The notes under the pieces: generated by a model
Databases searched by the model: none
What the model was told of the DNA's origin: nothing
The model's input: only the letters and a program-made list of their open reading frames with translations
Assembly: GCF_021233435.1 (NCBI RefSeq)
Contig: NZ_CP089468.1
Location: 620,001-684,000 of the forward strand
Source: Halobacterium noricense
GTDB taxonomy: Archaea; Halobacteriota; Halobacteria; Halobacteriales; Halobacteriaceae
Direction: 5' to 3'
DNA length: 64,000 nt
Part shown: piece by piece, positions 1 to 7,708 of the stretch
Numbering within the stretch: position 1 is the first letter of the stretch
How the letters are laid out: each line of letters opens with the position of its first letter
Program-made: the position numbers and the translations under genes

Positions 1-278
1 GTCGCGAGGCTCGTCAGGAAGTTTCCGTAGCCCGCGAACCCGAACGCCACCGAGATGGCGACGAAGACGACGGCGAAGTTCACGAGCTTCTGGAGGGGTT
101 TGCGGGCGTGTGCGTCGAGGTCGCGGCGGCGGAGCACGCGGTCGAACAGCGGGCGCACGACCACCTTCCCGACGAGGTAGATGGTGACGAACGCCGCGAC
201 GAAGTAGAGGAACTGCGTGACTGCACCCGCGTACTGCGGCACGAGTTCCCGGATGAACGGCAGCGGCTCCACTGGCAT
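1..278 (-). CDS. MscS-type mechanosensitive channel, N-terminal part (cut by window edge)
   Basis: Only the first 92 residues are visible; the C-terminal part lies beyond base 1. The protein opens with a short extracellular segment, then a hydrophobic helix (about residues 18-40), a basic linker with RRRD, and a second helix beginning KLVNFAVVFVAIS. A linker of the form LDxxxxxPLxKLV between two helices is typical of small MscS-family channels, which release solutes under membrane tension. The ATG overlaps the stop of the upstream YhbY-like gene (TAATG), so the two are probably co-transcribed. Family assignment is inferred from this N-terminal pattern; the diagnostic pore helix and beta domain are not in the window. 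Confidence 0.6.
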   Translation of the reverse strand, partial: MPVEPLPFIRELVPQYAGAVTQFLYFVAAFVTIYLVGKVVVRPLFDRVLRRRDLDAHARKPLQKLVNFAVVFVAISVAFGFAGYGNFLTSLA

Positions 279-520
279 TACTGGTACACCGCCGTGTTCC
301 CGCGCGTCTCCACGACGTCCGCGCCGGCGAGGTCCGCGAGCTGGTCGGCGAGCTCCTCGGTGGAGCCCTCGCCGCGCGCCGAACGCAGGAACTTCACTTT
401 CACGACGTCCCGGTCGTCGAGTTGGTCCGAGAGTTCGTCCGCGACCGCGTCCACGCCCGCCTTCCCCACCCAGACCGTGACGTCGGCCTCGTGGGCTTGC
501 TTCGCTAGGTCCTCGCTCAT
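278..520 (-). CDS. YhbY / CRM-domain RNA-binding protein
   Basis: This 80-residue single-domain protein matches the CRS1/YhbY fold. The GKAG motif lies at residues 19-22, KVKF at 41-44, and the protein ends in an ETRGNTAVYQ strand equivalent to the vRGrtaVly end of YhbY. Family members bind structured RNA; E. coli YhbY associates with the large ribosomal subunit precursor. The gene sits just downstream of the RNase P component 4 gene on the same strand, which suggests a shared role in RNA maturation. Its stop overlaps the start of the MscS-type channel gene. Confidence 0.85.
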   Translation of the reverse strand: MSEDLAKQAHEADVTVWVGKAGVDAVADELSDQLDDRDVVKVKFLRSARGEGSTEELADQLADLAGADVVETRGNTAVYQ

Positions 521-577
521 GTTCTATCGACAATTCAGGCCGCGAGGCTTTGAAGGTTGTTGCATCGGCCGCGCCGG

Positions 578-853
578 CTACTCGTAGGGGTACCGCGCTT
601 GGTGGCCGCAGTCGCAGGTGACGACGACGTGGCCGTCCTGCGTGCGGACGCGGGCGTTCCGGCCTGGAATCAGGTAGGCGTCGCAGGCGTCGCAGGTGAA
701 CCGCCGGAATTCTCGGGGGAGCGTGAGCCGGTTGCGTTCCGCGAGCCGGCGCGCGAGCCGGACGTACTCGCGGGCGCGGTCGTCGTCGCCCTCGCGGGCG
801 GCCTCCCGCGCGAGGGCGTGCAGTCGCTCGATTCGCTCCGCCGCGATGGACAT
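578..853 (-). CDS. rnp4: Ribonuclease P protein component 4 (Rpp21 family)
   Basis: This 91-residue protein has an N-terminal helical half with ARRLAERNRLTLPREFRR, then a zinc site built from C54-x2-C57 and C80-x-C82. That order (helices, basic linker, Cys pair, Cys pair, basic tail) is that of archaeal Rnp4, the Rpp21/Rpr2 homologue that helps RNase P trim the 5' ends of pre-tRNAs. The second Cys pair is CxC rather than the commoner CxxC. The gene is followed on the same strand by the YhbY-like gene, giving a small RNA-processing cluster. Confidence 0.88.
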   Translation of the reverse strand: MSIAAERIERLHALAREAAREGDDDRAREYVRLARRLAERNRLTLPREFRRFTCDACDAYLIPGRNARVRTQDGHVVVTCDCGHQARYPYE

Positions 854-926
854 ATCTACGGGCAGGCGTGGGTGACCGAAGACAGTTCCGGTAGGATTAT
901 CGGCTACGGCCGGCTTGCGTCGGACG

Positions 927-2015
927 ATGCGGGCGCTGAACTACCTCGAATTCGAGGACCGGCTCCGGGGGGGCATCGTGACGGCGACGCGCCAGCAGCG
1001 CGAGGCCCTCGCGACGACGGACGTCGAGGTGGTGGAGACGCCGTGGCGTGCCGGTAACCCGGTGCAGTCGCTGGGCACACTGTTCGCTGGCGAGGGCTAC
1101 TTCCAGGAGTACGACCTCGCGCACTGCAACCTCGTCGGGCCGGGCAGCGTCGCGGTCGCGCAGCACGCCAGGCAAAACGACATTCCGCTCGTGCTGCACG
1201 CGCACGTCACGAAGGAGGACTTCGCGGAGTCCTTCAGGGGGTCGTCGACGGTCGCCCCCGCGCTGGAGCCCTACCTGCGGTGGTTCTACTCGCAGGCAGA
1301 CCTCGTGCTCTGCCCCAGCGAGTACACGAAAGGCGTCCTCGAATCCTACCCCGTGGACGCGCCAATCGTGCAGATTTCGAACGGCGTGGACGTCGAGAGC
1401 CTCGAAGGCTACGACGAGTTCCGTGAGGACACCCGAGAGCGCTTCGACCTCGACGGCATGGTCGTGTACGCCGTCGGCGAGGTGTTCGAGCGCAAGGGCC
1501 TCACGATGTTCTGCGAACTCGCGAAGGCTACGGAGTACGACTTCGCGTGGTTCGGCCCCTACGACGAGGGACCACAGGCCGGGAAAGCCACGCGAAAGTG
1601 GGTGAACAATCCGCCCGAGAACGTGACGTTCACGGGCTACATGGAGGACAAGCGCGCGGCGTTCGGCGCGGGCGACGTCTACCTCTTCCCCGCGAAAGTC
1701 GAGAACCAGGGCATCGCCGTCCTGGAGGCGATGGCCTGCGGGAAGCCGGTCGTCCTCCGGGACATCGACGTGTTCCGGGAGTTCTTCACGGACGGCGAGG
1801 ACTGCCTGATGTGCTCGACGTTCGAGGAGTTCCGAGACGCCCTCCAGCGGCTCGCCGACGACCCCGAGCTCCGGGAGCGCCTCGGCGAGAACGCCCGGGA
1901 GACCGCCGAATCGCACAGCCTCGCTCGGGTCGGCGACGAACTCGAAGCCGCCTACCAGGGCCTCGTCGACGGCGTACCACCGGAAGAGGTCGCTGCCGGC
2001 GATGCGGAGGGGTAG
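927..2015 (+). CDS. Glycosyltransferase family 4 protein
   Basis: This 362-residue GT-B fold protein begins MRALNYLEF. The N-terminal acceptor domain ends near residue 165. In the C-terminal domain the E-x7-E nucleotide-sugar motif is E259...E267 (VENQGIAVLEAMACGKP), as in the retaining GT4 family. An earlier TTG in frame (915) is less likely than this ATG. The gene runs into a second GT4 gene with almost no gap, so the pair probably acts in one glycan or glycolipid pathway. No signal peptide or membrane helix is visible, consistent with a cytosolic or membrane-associated enzyme. Donor and acceptor cannot be told from sequence. Confidence 0.85.
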   Translation: MRALNYLEFEDRLRGGIVTATRQQREALATTDVEVVETPWRAGNPVQSLGTLFAGEGYFQEYDLAHCNLVGPGSVAVAQHARQNDIPLVLHAHVTKEDFAESFRGSSTVAPALEPYLRWFYSQADLVLCPSEYTKGVLESYPVDAPIVQISNGVDVESLEGYDEFREDTRERFDLDGMVVYAVGEVFERKGLTMFCELAKATEYDFAWFGPYDEGPQAGKATRKWVNNPPENVTFTGYMEDKRAAFGAGDVYLFPAKVENQGIAVLEAMACGKPVVLRDIDVFREFFTDGEDCLMCSTFEEFRDALQRLADDPELRERLGENARETAESHSLARVGDELEAAYQGLVDGVPPEEVAAGDAEG

Positions 2016-2016
2016 C

Positions 2017-3129
2017 GTGAGCGAGGACCTGCCGACCGTCGCGGCGTTCACGGATTCGTACCTGCCGACGGTCAACGGCGTGACTTACACGGTTTCGACG
2101 TGGCACGACCGCTGGCAGTCCCGGGGCGGCGAGATGCCGGTCGTCTACCCGCGCGCGGACTACGACGCTGGCCCCGCCGAGCACAGCGTCCCGAGCCTCC
2201 CGTTCCCGTTCTACGAGGGCTACCGGATGGCGCTCCCGCGCACGCCGAGCGCCGTCGTGGACCTCGACGTCGACGTCGTGCACGCGCACACGCCGTTCGG
2301 CCTCGGGCTCGCCGGCCTGCGGTTCGCGCGCAAGCACGACCTCCCGTTTGTTGCGTCCTACCACACGCCGACCGCTGAGTACGCCAACTACGTCGTCCCC
2401 GACGTGGCGACCGGCGTCGTCCGGCGCGCGAGCGAGGGCTGGGAGCGGTGGTTCCTCGACCACGCCGACCTCGTGTTGACGCCGAGTGAGCGCACCCGCG
2501 ACCACGTCTGGGACCTCGGCGTCGACGCGCCAGTCGAACCGCTCCCGAACGGCGTCGACATTCAGACGTTCCAGCCGGTCGACACCGACGACTTCCTCGC
2601 GCGCCACGACCTCCCCGAGGACGAGGCGCTGGTCGGCTACACCGGCCGCCACGGCTACGAGAAGCGGCTCTCGGACCTGCTCGCGGCCGCCGAAGGGCTG
2701 GACGCGACGGTCGTCTTCGGCGGCGACGGCCCCGCCCGCGACGACCTCGAAGCCGAAGCCCGGGAGCGCGACGCCGACGTGCGCTTCCTGGGGTTCCTCG
2801 ACCGCGAGGAACTGCCGGCGTTCTACTCCGCGCTGGACGCGTTCGCGTTCCCGAGTCCCGTCGAGACGGAGGGACTCGTCGCGCTGGAAGCCAACGCCTG
2901 CGGGACGCCCGTCGCGGGGGTGAACGCCGGCGCGCTCGCCGAGACCGTCGACGACGGCGAAACCGGCTATCACTACGAGCCCGGCGACATCGACGGCTTC
3001 CGCGAGGCCATCGAGCGCACGCTCGACGAACGCGAACGCCTCACACAGAACTGTCTCGCGCGCCGCGAGGCGATTAGCGTCGAACGCGCAATCGACGACT
3101 TAGAAGAGCTGTACGGCGAACTGCGCTAG
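2017..3129 (+). CDS. Glycosyltransferase family 4 protein (MGDG-synthase/PimB-like)
   Basis: This is a second GT-B protein of about 370 residues. The N-terminus VAAFTDSYLPTVNGVTYTV, the HAHTPFGLG motif and the E283-x7-E291 motif in VETEGLVALEANACGTP place it with GT4 enzymes that glucosylate diacylglycerol or phosphatidylinositol. By analogy it may glycosylate archaeal ether lipids; that is inference. The start chosen is the GTG two bases after the upstream stop, with GGAGG six bases ahead of it; an ATG at 2002, overlapping the upstream gene, is the alternative. Its stop overlaps the stop of the convergent Gly-rich gene. Confidence 0.84.
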   Translation: MSEDLPTVAAFTDSYLPTVNGVTYTVSTWHDRWQSRGGEMPVVYPRADYDAGPAEHSVPSLPFPFYEGYRMALPRTPSAVVDLDVDVVHAHTPFGLGLAGLRFARKHDLPFVASYHTPTAEYANYVVPDVATGVVRRASEGWERWFLDHADLVLTPSERTRDHVWDLGVDAPVEPLPNGVDIQTFQPVDTDDFLARHDLPEDEALVGYTGRHGYEKRLSDLLAAAEGLDATVVFGGDGPARDDLEAEARERDADVRFLGFLDREELPAFYSALDAFAFPSPVETEGLVALEANACGTPVAGVNAGALAETVDDGETGYHYEPGDIDGFREAIERTLDERERLTQNCLARREAISVERAIDDLEELYGELR

Positions 3130-3527
3130 TCTTCGAGCGCGTTCGCGATGCGGTCGAGCTTGTTGTTCGTGCGCTCGAGCTCCTTGCGGAGCTGCTCGAG
3201 CTCGCGCTCCACCTTCTCGCTGGTGCCGCCCTCGGACTCCTCGCCGCGGCCGCCACCCATGCCGGGCGGGCCGCCACCGCCGCCGCCACCCATCATGCCG
3301 CCCATCATCTGCGCGAACGGGTTGCCGCCGCCACCGCCGCCACCCATGCCGGGCGGGCCGCCACCGCCGCCCATGGCTTCCTGCATGCGCTCGCGGGGGC
3401 CGCCTTCGCCGTCCTCGCCCTCGTCCCGTTCCTGCGCGCGTTCCTCTCGGATTTCCTCGACGCGCTCTCGGAAGGACTTCTCCTCCTCGTCTCCCTCGTT
3501 CTCGGCGTCGGGTTCGTCGTCTGCCAT
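3126..3527 (-). CDS. Gly/Met-rich low-complexity protein with flanking coiled coils
   Basis: I do not recognise a named family. The 133 residues fall into three parts. Residues 1-50 are a very charged helical segment (RVEEIREERAQERDEG). About residues 51-95 are a low-complexity tract of Gly runs with PPGM and MMGGMM repeats. The C-terminal 35 residues form a heptad-like coiled coil (ELEQLRKELERTNNKLDRIA). The coding DNA of the central tract is itself repetitive, with two near-identical GGGxPPGMGGG units. No Cys, signal or membrane segment is present. The architecture suggests an oligomerising protein with a flexible centre. It converges on the glycosyltransferase gene with a 4-bp overlap. Confidence 0.7.
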   Translation of the reverse strand: MADDEPDAENEGDEEEKSFRERVEEIREERAQERDEGEDGEGGPRERMQEAMGGGGGPPGMGGGGGGGNPFAQMMGGMMGGGGGGGPPGMGGGRGEESEGGTSEKVERELEQLRKELERTNNKLDRIANALED

Positions 3528-3587
3528 ACCATCTGGTTCACTACCCGCACGGAAAAAAGTCGCTTTCCACGGTCGCGTTCGCCGCTT

Positions 3588-4424
3588 CTAGAACGCGCCG
3601 AGACTCGACTGGCGGTCCCGCTCGCTCGCACCCCCGGTGATATCGTAGCCCACGAGGTCGCGCATGTCCACGGCGTACGTCGTCCCGCCGCGCTCCAGCG
3701 CGAGCACGCGCCCCTTCGTGCCGAGCACGGTCCCCGTGGCCATCGTCTCCGCGACCGGGCGCGCGTCGAAGGCCAGCCCGTAGTCGAAGTCGAAGCGCTC
3801 GATGGGGTCGTACGCCGCGACGAGGGACTCCCACGCGGCGTCGTCCACGCGCTCGGCGAACCCCCGGATTTTGGTGGGGACGCGCACGCGGTCGGGAATT
3901 TCCTCGGCGATGCCGTACTCGATTTGCCGCGCACGCTTGCCGTCCTCGACGGTCCGAATGTGGGCCGCGCGGTCCGCACCCTGCTCGCGCAGCCGCGTGT
4001 CGAGGCGCCACGAGCGCGTCACGCCTACCTTGAACGTGTCCGGCGCGAACGCCGCGAGGTAGATTGCGTGCTCCTCGTGGCACGACTCGAGGGGCATCGC
4101 GCAGTTCCCGACGCAGCGCGCGCACGGCCACATCGACGTGTGGTCGTCGCAGTACGGTGCGTCCTCGTTCCCGCAGGCCTCGTGGACGTCCTCCTCGGTC
4201 GCGCCCGCGCAGTGGCGCTCGTCGAGCGCGTACGCCAGTGACTCGCCCGCCAGCAGCGGCACGCGCTCGACGCGCCCCTCGCTGGCGACGCGGAGTGCGG
4301 CCGGCCCCTCGCCGGGCGTCGTCTCGTACCCCACAATCTGCACGCTCGCGGGTACGCCGCTCCCGAATAAATCGGTGACGTTCCCCGGCCCGATGACGTG
4401 CGTGTCACCCGGTGGCGTCGACAC
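3588..4424 (-). CDS. DUF2797 family protein (Cys-rich, GIY-YIG-like segment)
   Basis: This 278-residue protein starts at a GTG. A Cys/His-rich region near residues 72-117 (HCAG, ACGN, YCDDH, CARC, NCAM, SCHEEH) could bind zinc. It is followed by IYLAAFAPDTFKVGVTR and RLxxRLREQGA, which resemble the core strands of GIY-YIG nuclease-like domains. I recognise the whole as the DUF2797 family, which has no established function. The gene is divergent from the VOC gene across only 39 bp. The GIY-YIG resemblance is my reading of the motif spacing, not a known assignment. Confidence 0.72.
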   Translation of the reverse strand: MSTPPGDTHVIGPGNVTDLFGSGVPASVQIVGYETTPGEGPAALRVASEGRVERVPLLAGESLAYALDERHCAGATEEDVHEACGNEDAPYCDDHTSMWPCARCVGNCAMPLESCHEEHAIYLAAFAPDTFKVGVTRSWRLDTRLREQGADRAAHIRTVEDGKRARQIEYGIAEEIPDRVRVPTKIRGFAERVDDAAWESLVAAYDPIERFDFDYGLAFDARPVAETMATGTVLGTKGRVLALERGGTTYAVDMRDLVGYDITGGASERDRQSSLGAF

Positions 4425-4463
4425 CCGCGAGCGCTTATCCGACCGGGCGGCCTACGGGAGGGT

Positions 4464-5078
4464 ATGGCAGACGAATCCATTCCCGTCTCCGCGGAAGCGC
4501 CCGACAGCCCGTTCCGGACCACGGGCACCGACCACATCACCATCTGGGGGAGCAACCCCGACGACACCATCGCGTTCTACCGCGACCTGCTCGGGATGCC
4601 GCTCGTGCTCCGCCAGCCGAACCTCGACGACCCCTCGCAGACGCACCTGTTCTTCGACACCGGCGACGGCCGCATCCTCACCGTCTTCGTCAGCGACGAC
4701 CGCGCCTCGAACCGCGGCCGCATCCCCACGCAGACAGGCAGCGTCCACCACCTCTCCTTTTCAATTGCGGCGGAGGACTTCGAGGACGTCATGGAAGCCC
4801 TCGACGACGCCGGCCACGGCTACAACGTCTTCGACCGCGGCATCTTCTTCTCGCTGTACACGCAGGACAACAACGGCCTCATCGTCGAACTCTCCGCGGA
4901 CAAGTACGACATCCCGGACGACCGCCGCGGCGAAGTGCTGGCGACCGCCCAGCGCCTCCGCGAGGAGGACGGCGCGGACTTCGCCGAGGACCGCCACATG
5001 AAGCAGGCCCTCGAAGAGCTCGGCCTCGACGCCGAACCCGCGGACCTGCCCGACGCCTCCACCGGCGTCGGCTACTGA
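4464..5078 (+). CDS. VOC family (glyoxalase / extradiol dioxygenase-like) protein
   Basis: This 204-residue protein has one beta-alpha-beta-beta-beta pair. It opens GTDHITIWGSNPDDTIAFYRDLLGMPLVLRQ, and its second half contains SVHHLSFSI and NNGLIVELSAD. H23 (DHI), H97/H98 (VHH) and the Glu of VELS are plausible metal ligands, as in VOC dioxygenases. A TTAT element about 29 bp upstream of the ATG fits a short-leader haloarchaeal promoter. The next gene is a second VOC protein, then an esterase, an arrangement seen in Mhq quinone-resistance loci. Confidence 0.85.
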   Translation: MADESIPVSAEAPDSPFRTTGTDHITIWGSNPDDTIAFYRDLLGMPLVLRQPNLDDPSQTHLFFDTGDGRILTVFVSDDRASNRGRIPTQTGSVHHLSFSIAAEDFEDVMEALDDAGHGYNVFDRGIFFSLYTQDNNGLIVELSADKYDIPDDRRGEVLATAQRLREEDGADFAEDRHMKQALEELGLDAEPADLPDASTGVGY

Positions 5079-5105
5079 ACGTCTCACGTCTCGGTTCTCC
5101 CAATC

Positions 5106-6059
5106 GTGCTCACTGACACGCCCGGCATCCACCACGTCACCGGCCTCGTCGAGTCCGCCCAGCGCAACGTCGACTTCTACGTCGGCACGCTCGGCCTGCG
5201 GCTCGTCAAGCGCACGGTCAACCAGAACGACATGCTGCGCTACCACCTCTTCTACGGGAACGAGTCCGGCGACCCCGGAACCGTGTTGACGTGCTTCCCG
5301 TACCCCAACGAGGTGCCGGGTCGCGTCGGCAAGCCCCAGATTTCGGCGGTGGCGTTCGTCGTCCCAGAGGGTTCGCTGCCCTACTGGTGCGGCCGCCTCG
5401 CCGACCACGATGTGGACGCAATCGGGACCGACAGCCGGTTCGGTGACCGCGTGCTCCGCTTCACCGACCCGGACGGCACGAACGTCGAACTCGTCGAGGG
5501 AGAGGCACCCGTCGAGCCGTGGACCGGCGGCCCCGTCCCCGAGGAATACGCGATTCGGTGCGTGCACAGCGTCACCGCGCTCCCGACGAACCCCTACACG
5601 ACCGGCGCGCTGCTGGAGACGCTGGGCTTCGAACTCGCGGGCGAGGAGCGCACGCGCGACGAGACGCGCATTCGATACGAGGCCGACGGCGAGTACGCGA
5701 CCGTAATCGACCTGCTCGACCGCTCGACGAGCGAGTTCGGGCGCGAGGGCACGGGCTCGATTCAGCACGTCGCCGTGCGCGCCGAGAGCGTCGAGGAACT
5801 GTACGAGTGGCACGACTTCCTCCGCGAGCGCGACTACGACATCTCGCGCGTGCACGACCGGTACTTCTTCCACTCGCTGTACGTCCGCGAACCCGGCGGC
5901 ATCCTGTTCGAACTCGCCACGGAGAAGCCCGGACTCGCGTTCGACGAGGACATCGACGAACTCGGAGAGTCGCTCGCGTTGCCCGACCAGTTCGTCGAGG
6001 ACCGCGACCTCATCGAGCGCCAGCTCCCGCCGCTCTCGGTCCCGTATCTGGATGACTGA
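5106..6059 (+). CDS. Ring-cleaving dioxygenase-like VOC protein (MhqO/MhqE type)
   Basis: This 317-residue, two-module VOC protein has a first module opening GIHHVTGLVESAQRNVDFY and a second with IRCVHSVTAL, SIQHVAV and GGILFELAT. The HHVT start, internal QHVA and GxLFELAT end match the MhqO/MhqE/MhqA group that acts on quinone and hydroquinone adducts. The start is a GTG 27 bp after the previous gene. The last 8 bp overlap the esterase gene, so the products are probably translated together. Metal-dependent activity is expected, but the substrate is unproved. Confidence 0.85.
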   Translation: MLTDTPGIHHVTGLVESAQRNVDFYVGTLGLRLVKRTVNQNDMLRYHLFYGNESGDPGTVLTCFPYPNEVPGRVGKPQISAVAFVVPEGSLPYWCGRLADHDVDAIGTDSRFGDRVLRFTDPDGTNVELVEGEAPVEPWTGGPVPEEYAIRCVHSVTALPTNPYTTGALLETLGFELAGEERTRDETRIRYEADGEYATVIDLLDRSTSEFGREGTGSIQHVAVRAESVEELYEWHDFLRERDYDISRVHDRYFFHSLYVREPGGILFELATEKPGLAFDEDIDELGESLALPDQFVEDRDLIERQLPPLSVPYLDD

Positions 6060-6705
6060 CGGCGACCCGCACGCCGACCAGCCGGTCGTCACCGCGGGCG
6101 CACCTGCGTCCGTGGCGGACGCCGTGGTCGTCCTGCTGCACGGGCGCGGCGCGACCGCGCAGGGCGTCGTGAACCTCGCGGAGCCGCTGTACCGCCACGG
6201 CGTGACGTTCGTCGCGCCCGACGCCGCGCGCAGCCGGTGGTATCCGTACTCGTCGTTCGCGCCAGTCGAGCGAAACGAGCCGCACGTCTCCTCGGCGCTC
6301 GCGGCCGTCGACCGCGTGCTCGCCGACGTGCGCGATTGGGGCGTATCCGTCGAGGACGTGGTCCTGTTCGGGTTCTCGCAGGGCGCATTCCTCGCCAGCG
6401 AGTACGCCGCGCGCAACCCCCGCAGGTACGGCGGCGTCGCTGCGTTGAGCGGCGGTCTGCTCGGCGAGGAAGTCGACTCGGCCGCCTACGACGGCTCGCT
6501 CGGCGGCGCGCCGGTCTTCCTCGGTGTCGGCGACAGCGACCCGAACGTGCCCGTCGAGCGCGTCCACGAGACCGCGGCCATGTTCCGCGCGTTGGCCGGC
6601 GACGTCACCGAGCGCGTCTACGAGGGCGTCGGCCACGAGGTCACCGACGACGAGTTCGCGGTTGTCGGGCCGTGGATCGACGGTATCGTCGGCGACGAGG
6701 CCTGA
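6052..6705 (+). CDS. Alpha/beta hydrolase, carboxylesterase/phospholipase type (MhqD-like)
   Basis: This 217-residue hydrolase has an oxyanion loop in LLHGRGATA, nucleophile S109 in GFSQGA, acid D163 in GDSDPNVP and base H195 in GHEVT. This is the full triad of the small carboxylesterase/phospholipase family. In Bacillus subtilis the related MhqD is co-transcribed with the dioxygenase MhqE under the MhqR repressor; here the hydrolase overlaps a dioxygenase gene by 8 bp. No signal peptide is present, so it acts in the cytoplasm. Confidence 0.86.
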   Translation: MTDGDPHADQPVVTAGAPASVADAVVVLLHGRGATAQGVVNLAEPLYRHGVTFVAPDAARSRWYPYSSFAPVERNEPHVSSALAAVDRVLADVRDWGVSVEDVVLFGFSQGAFLASEYAARNPRRYGGVAALSGGLLGEEVDSAAYDGSLGGAPVFLGVGDSDPNVPVERVHETAAMFRALAGDVTERVYEGVGHEVTDDEFAVVGPWIDGIVGDEA

Positions 6706-6735
6706 GACGCCACTCTGAGCGCATCGTTACAGGCG

Positions 6736-6761
6736 GCCGACTAGTCGGCGACACGCGTGTC
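6736..6761. promoter_or_regulatory. Two abutting perfect palindromes (putative operator)
   Basis: GCCGACTAGTCGGC (14 bp, perfect) is followed with no gap by GACACGCGTGTC (12 bp, perfect). They lie 30-60 bp after the esterase stop and upstream of the small ORF and DoxX gene. No T-tract follows, so an operator is more likely than a terminator. The regulator is unknown. Confidence 0.4.
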
Positions 6762-6822
6762 ACCCGGTGGCCCGCGTATCGCCAAACGTACAAGTAGGTT
6801 CCGCGACGAACCAAGTAACGTT

Positions 6823-6906
6823 GTGAAAGCTACTATCCAGACGTCAGCCGACGCGGCTGCATCGCTCGACGACCACGCCGACTTCGACGCGGAGGTGTCG
6901 GCCTGA
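6823..6906 (+). CDS. Possible 27-residue leader peptide coupled to doxX-like gene
   Basis: A GTG opens an uninterrupted 27-codon frame beginning VKATIQTSADAAASLDD. Its TGA overlaps the ATG of the DoxX gene as TGATG. The peptide is acidic and has no hydrophobic stretch. The tight stop/start coupling and haloarchaeal-looking composition favour a real small ORF that sets translation of the DoxX gene. No family is recognised, and chance cannot be excluded at this length. Confidence 0.35.
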   Translation: MKATIQTSADAAASLDDHADFDAEVSA

Positions 6907-7313
6907 TGGCGGCCGCCGACGTCCTCCTGCTGGTCGCGCGCGTGCTGTACGGCGGCGTCCTCGCGTTCATGGGCCTCAACCACTTCATGCAACTCGAAGG
7001 GATGACTGGCTACGCCCAGCACAAGGGCCTCCCGGCGCCGAAGTTCTCGGTGCTCGCGTCCGGTGCGGTGCTCGTACTCGGCGGCCTCTCGGTCGCCGCG
7101 GGCGTCCTGCCGGTCGTCGGTGCCGTCGCACTCGCCGGGTTCCTCCTGGTCTCCGCGCTCACCATGCACGACTTCTGGGCGGTCCCCGAAGACCAACAGC
7201 AGGACGAGATGACCGGCTTCCTGAAGAACGTCGCCCTCGCGGGCGGCGCGCTCGCCATCGCCGCGTACGCCACGACCGGGTGGGCGTACAGCGTCGGCAT
7301 CACTCTCTTGTAA
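6906..7313 (+). CDS. DoxX family membrane protein
   Basis: This 135-residue protein has four membrane helices. The first contains LLLVARVLYGGVLAFMGLNHF, a DoxX signature with the conserved GxxHF. The loop MHDFWAVPEDQQQDEMTGFLKNVALAGGALA matches the DoxX helix 3-4 region. DoxX proteins include thiosulfate:quinone oxidoreductase subunits and MhqP, which sits beside the dioxygenase MhqO in B. subtilis. With the two VOC proteins and esterase upstream, a part in coping with quinone or electrophile stress is the best inference. Confidence 0.85.
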   Translation: MAAADVLLLVARVLYGGVLAFMGLNHFMQLEGMTGYAQHKGLPAPKFSVLASGAVLVLGGLSVAAGVLPVVGAVALAGFLLVSALTMHDFWAVPEDQQQDEMTGFLKNVALAGGALAIAAYATTGWAYSVGITLL

Positions 7314-7708
7314 CTCGGCACCCCCGAGTCGCCACGCGCGTTTCGCAGTCCGGGTTCGTCGTCCAGCCTCGTTCTCACTAGCTCGACGGATGGAATTATG
7401 TTCGCTTCGCGAGTATACGCCGCGCATACGAAAGTAACAACTCCTCATGTGATGAACGTCCAGTAATAAACTGTATTTATTGAGGAATCGGTTGGATTGT
7501 CCTTATATATTCAGTATAATTCTATCGTCATGCCATTCGATTAGGCGTTTATACGTTAACGTTTAGTGTAGGAGCGTGGTGTCCAGCGATGTGACGTATT
7601 TAATGCCCGAACGTGTAGCAATCTCGGAGATTAATAGTCGTATTATGCAAGAATTACACAGTTCACTGAACGCAGTTCCGGCTGCGGCAGGTGTGGAGGG
7701 GCGCGACG
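7314..7708. promoter_or_regulatory. Long AT-rich regulatory region upstream of amt
   Basis: These 395 bp hold no convincing gene and are far more AT-rich than their surroundings. They contain AATAAA-5 nt-TTTATT (7465-7481), ACGTTAACGT (perfect palindrome, 7553-7562), an imperfect GTATACG/CGCATAC repeat near 7414, and TATA-like TATTTAAT (7597-7604) and ATTAATA further on. A complex nitrogen-responsive promoter for amt-glnK is likely. The start site and the regulator cannot be named from sequence. Confidence 0.5.

Noticed and set aside
897-2075. Long minus-strand ORF over the first glycosyltransferase
   Set aside because: It is an antisense shadow: the plus-strand frame has full GT4 motifs, and the antisense protein is an Arg/Glu/Val-rich mixture without family features. 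High GC makes stop codons rare on both strands.
3230-3380. Repeated GC-rich units resembling a repeat array
   Set aside because: They encode the Gly/Met-rich tract of one protein in frame; unit spacing is irregular and there are no spacers, so it is not a CRISPR array.
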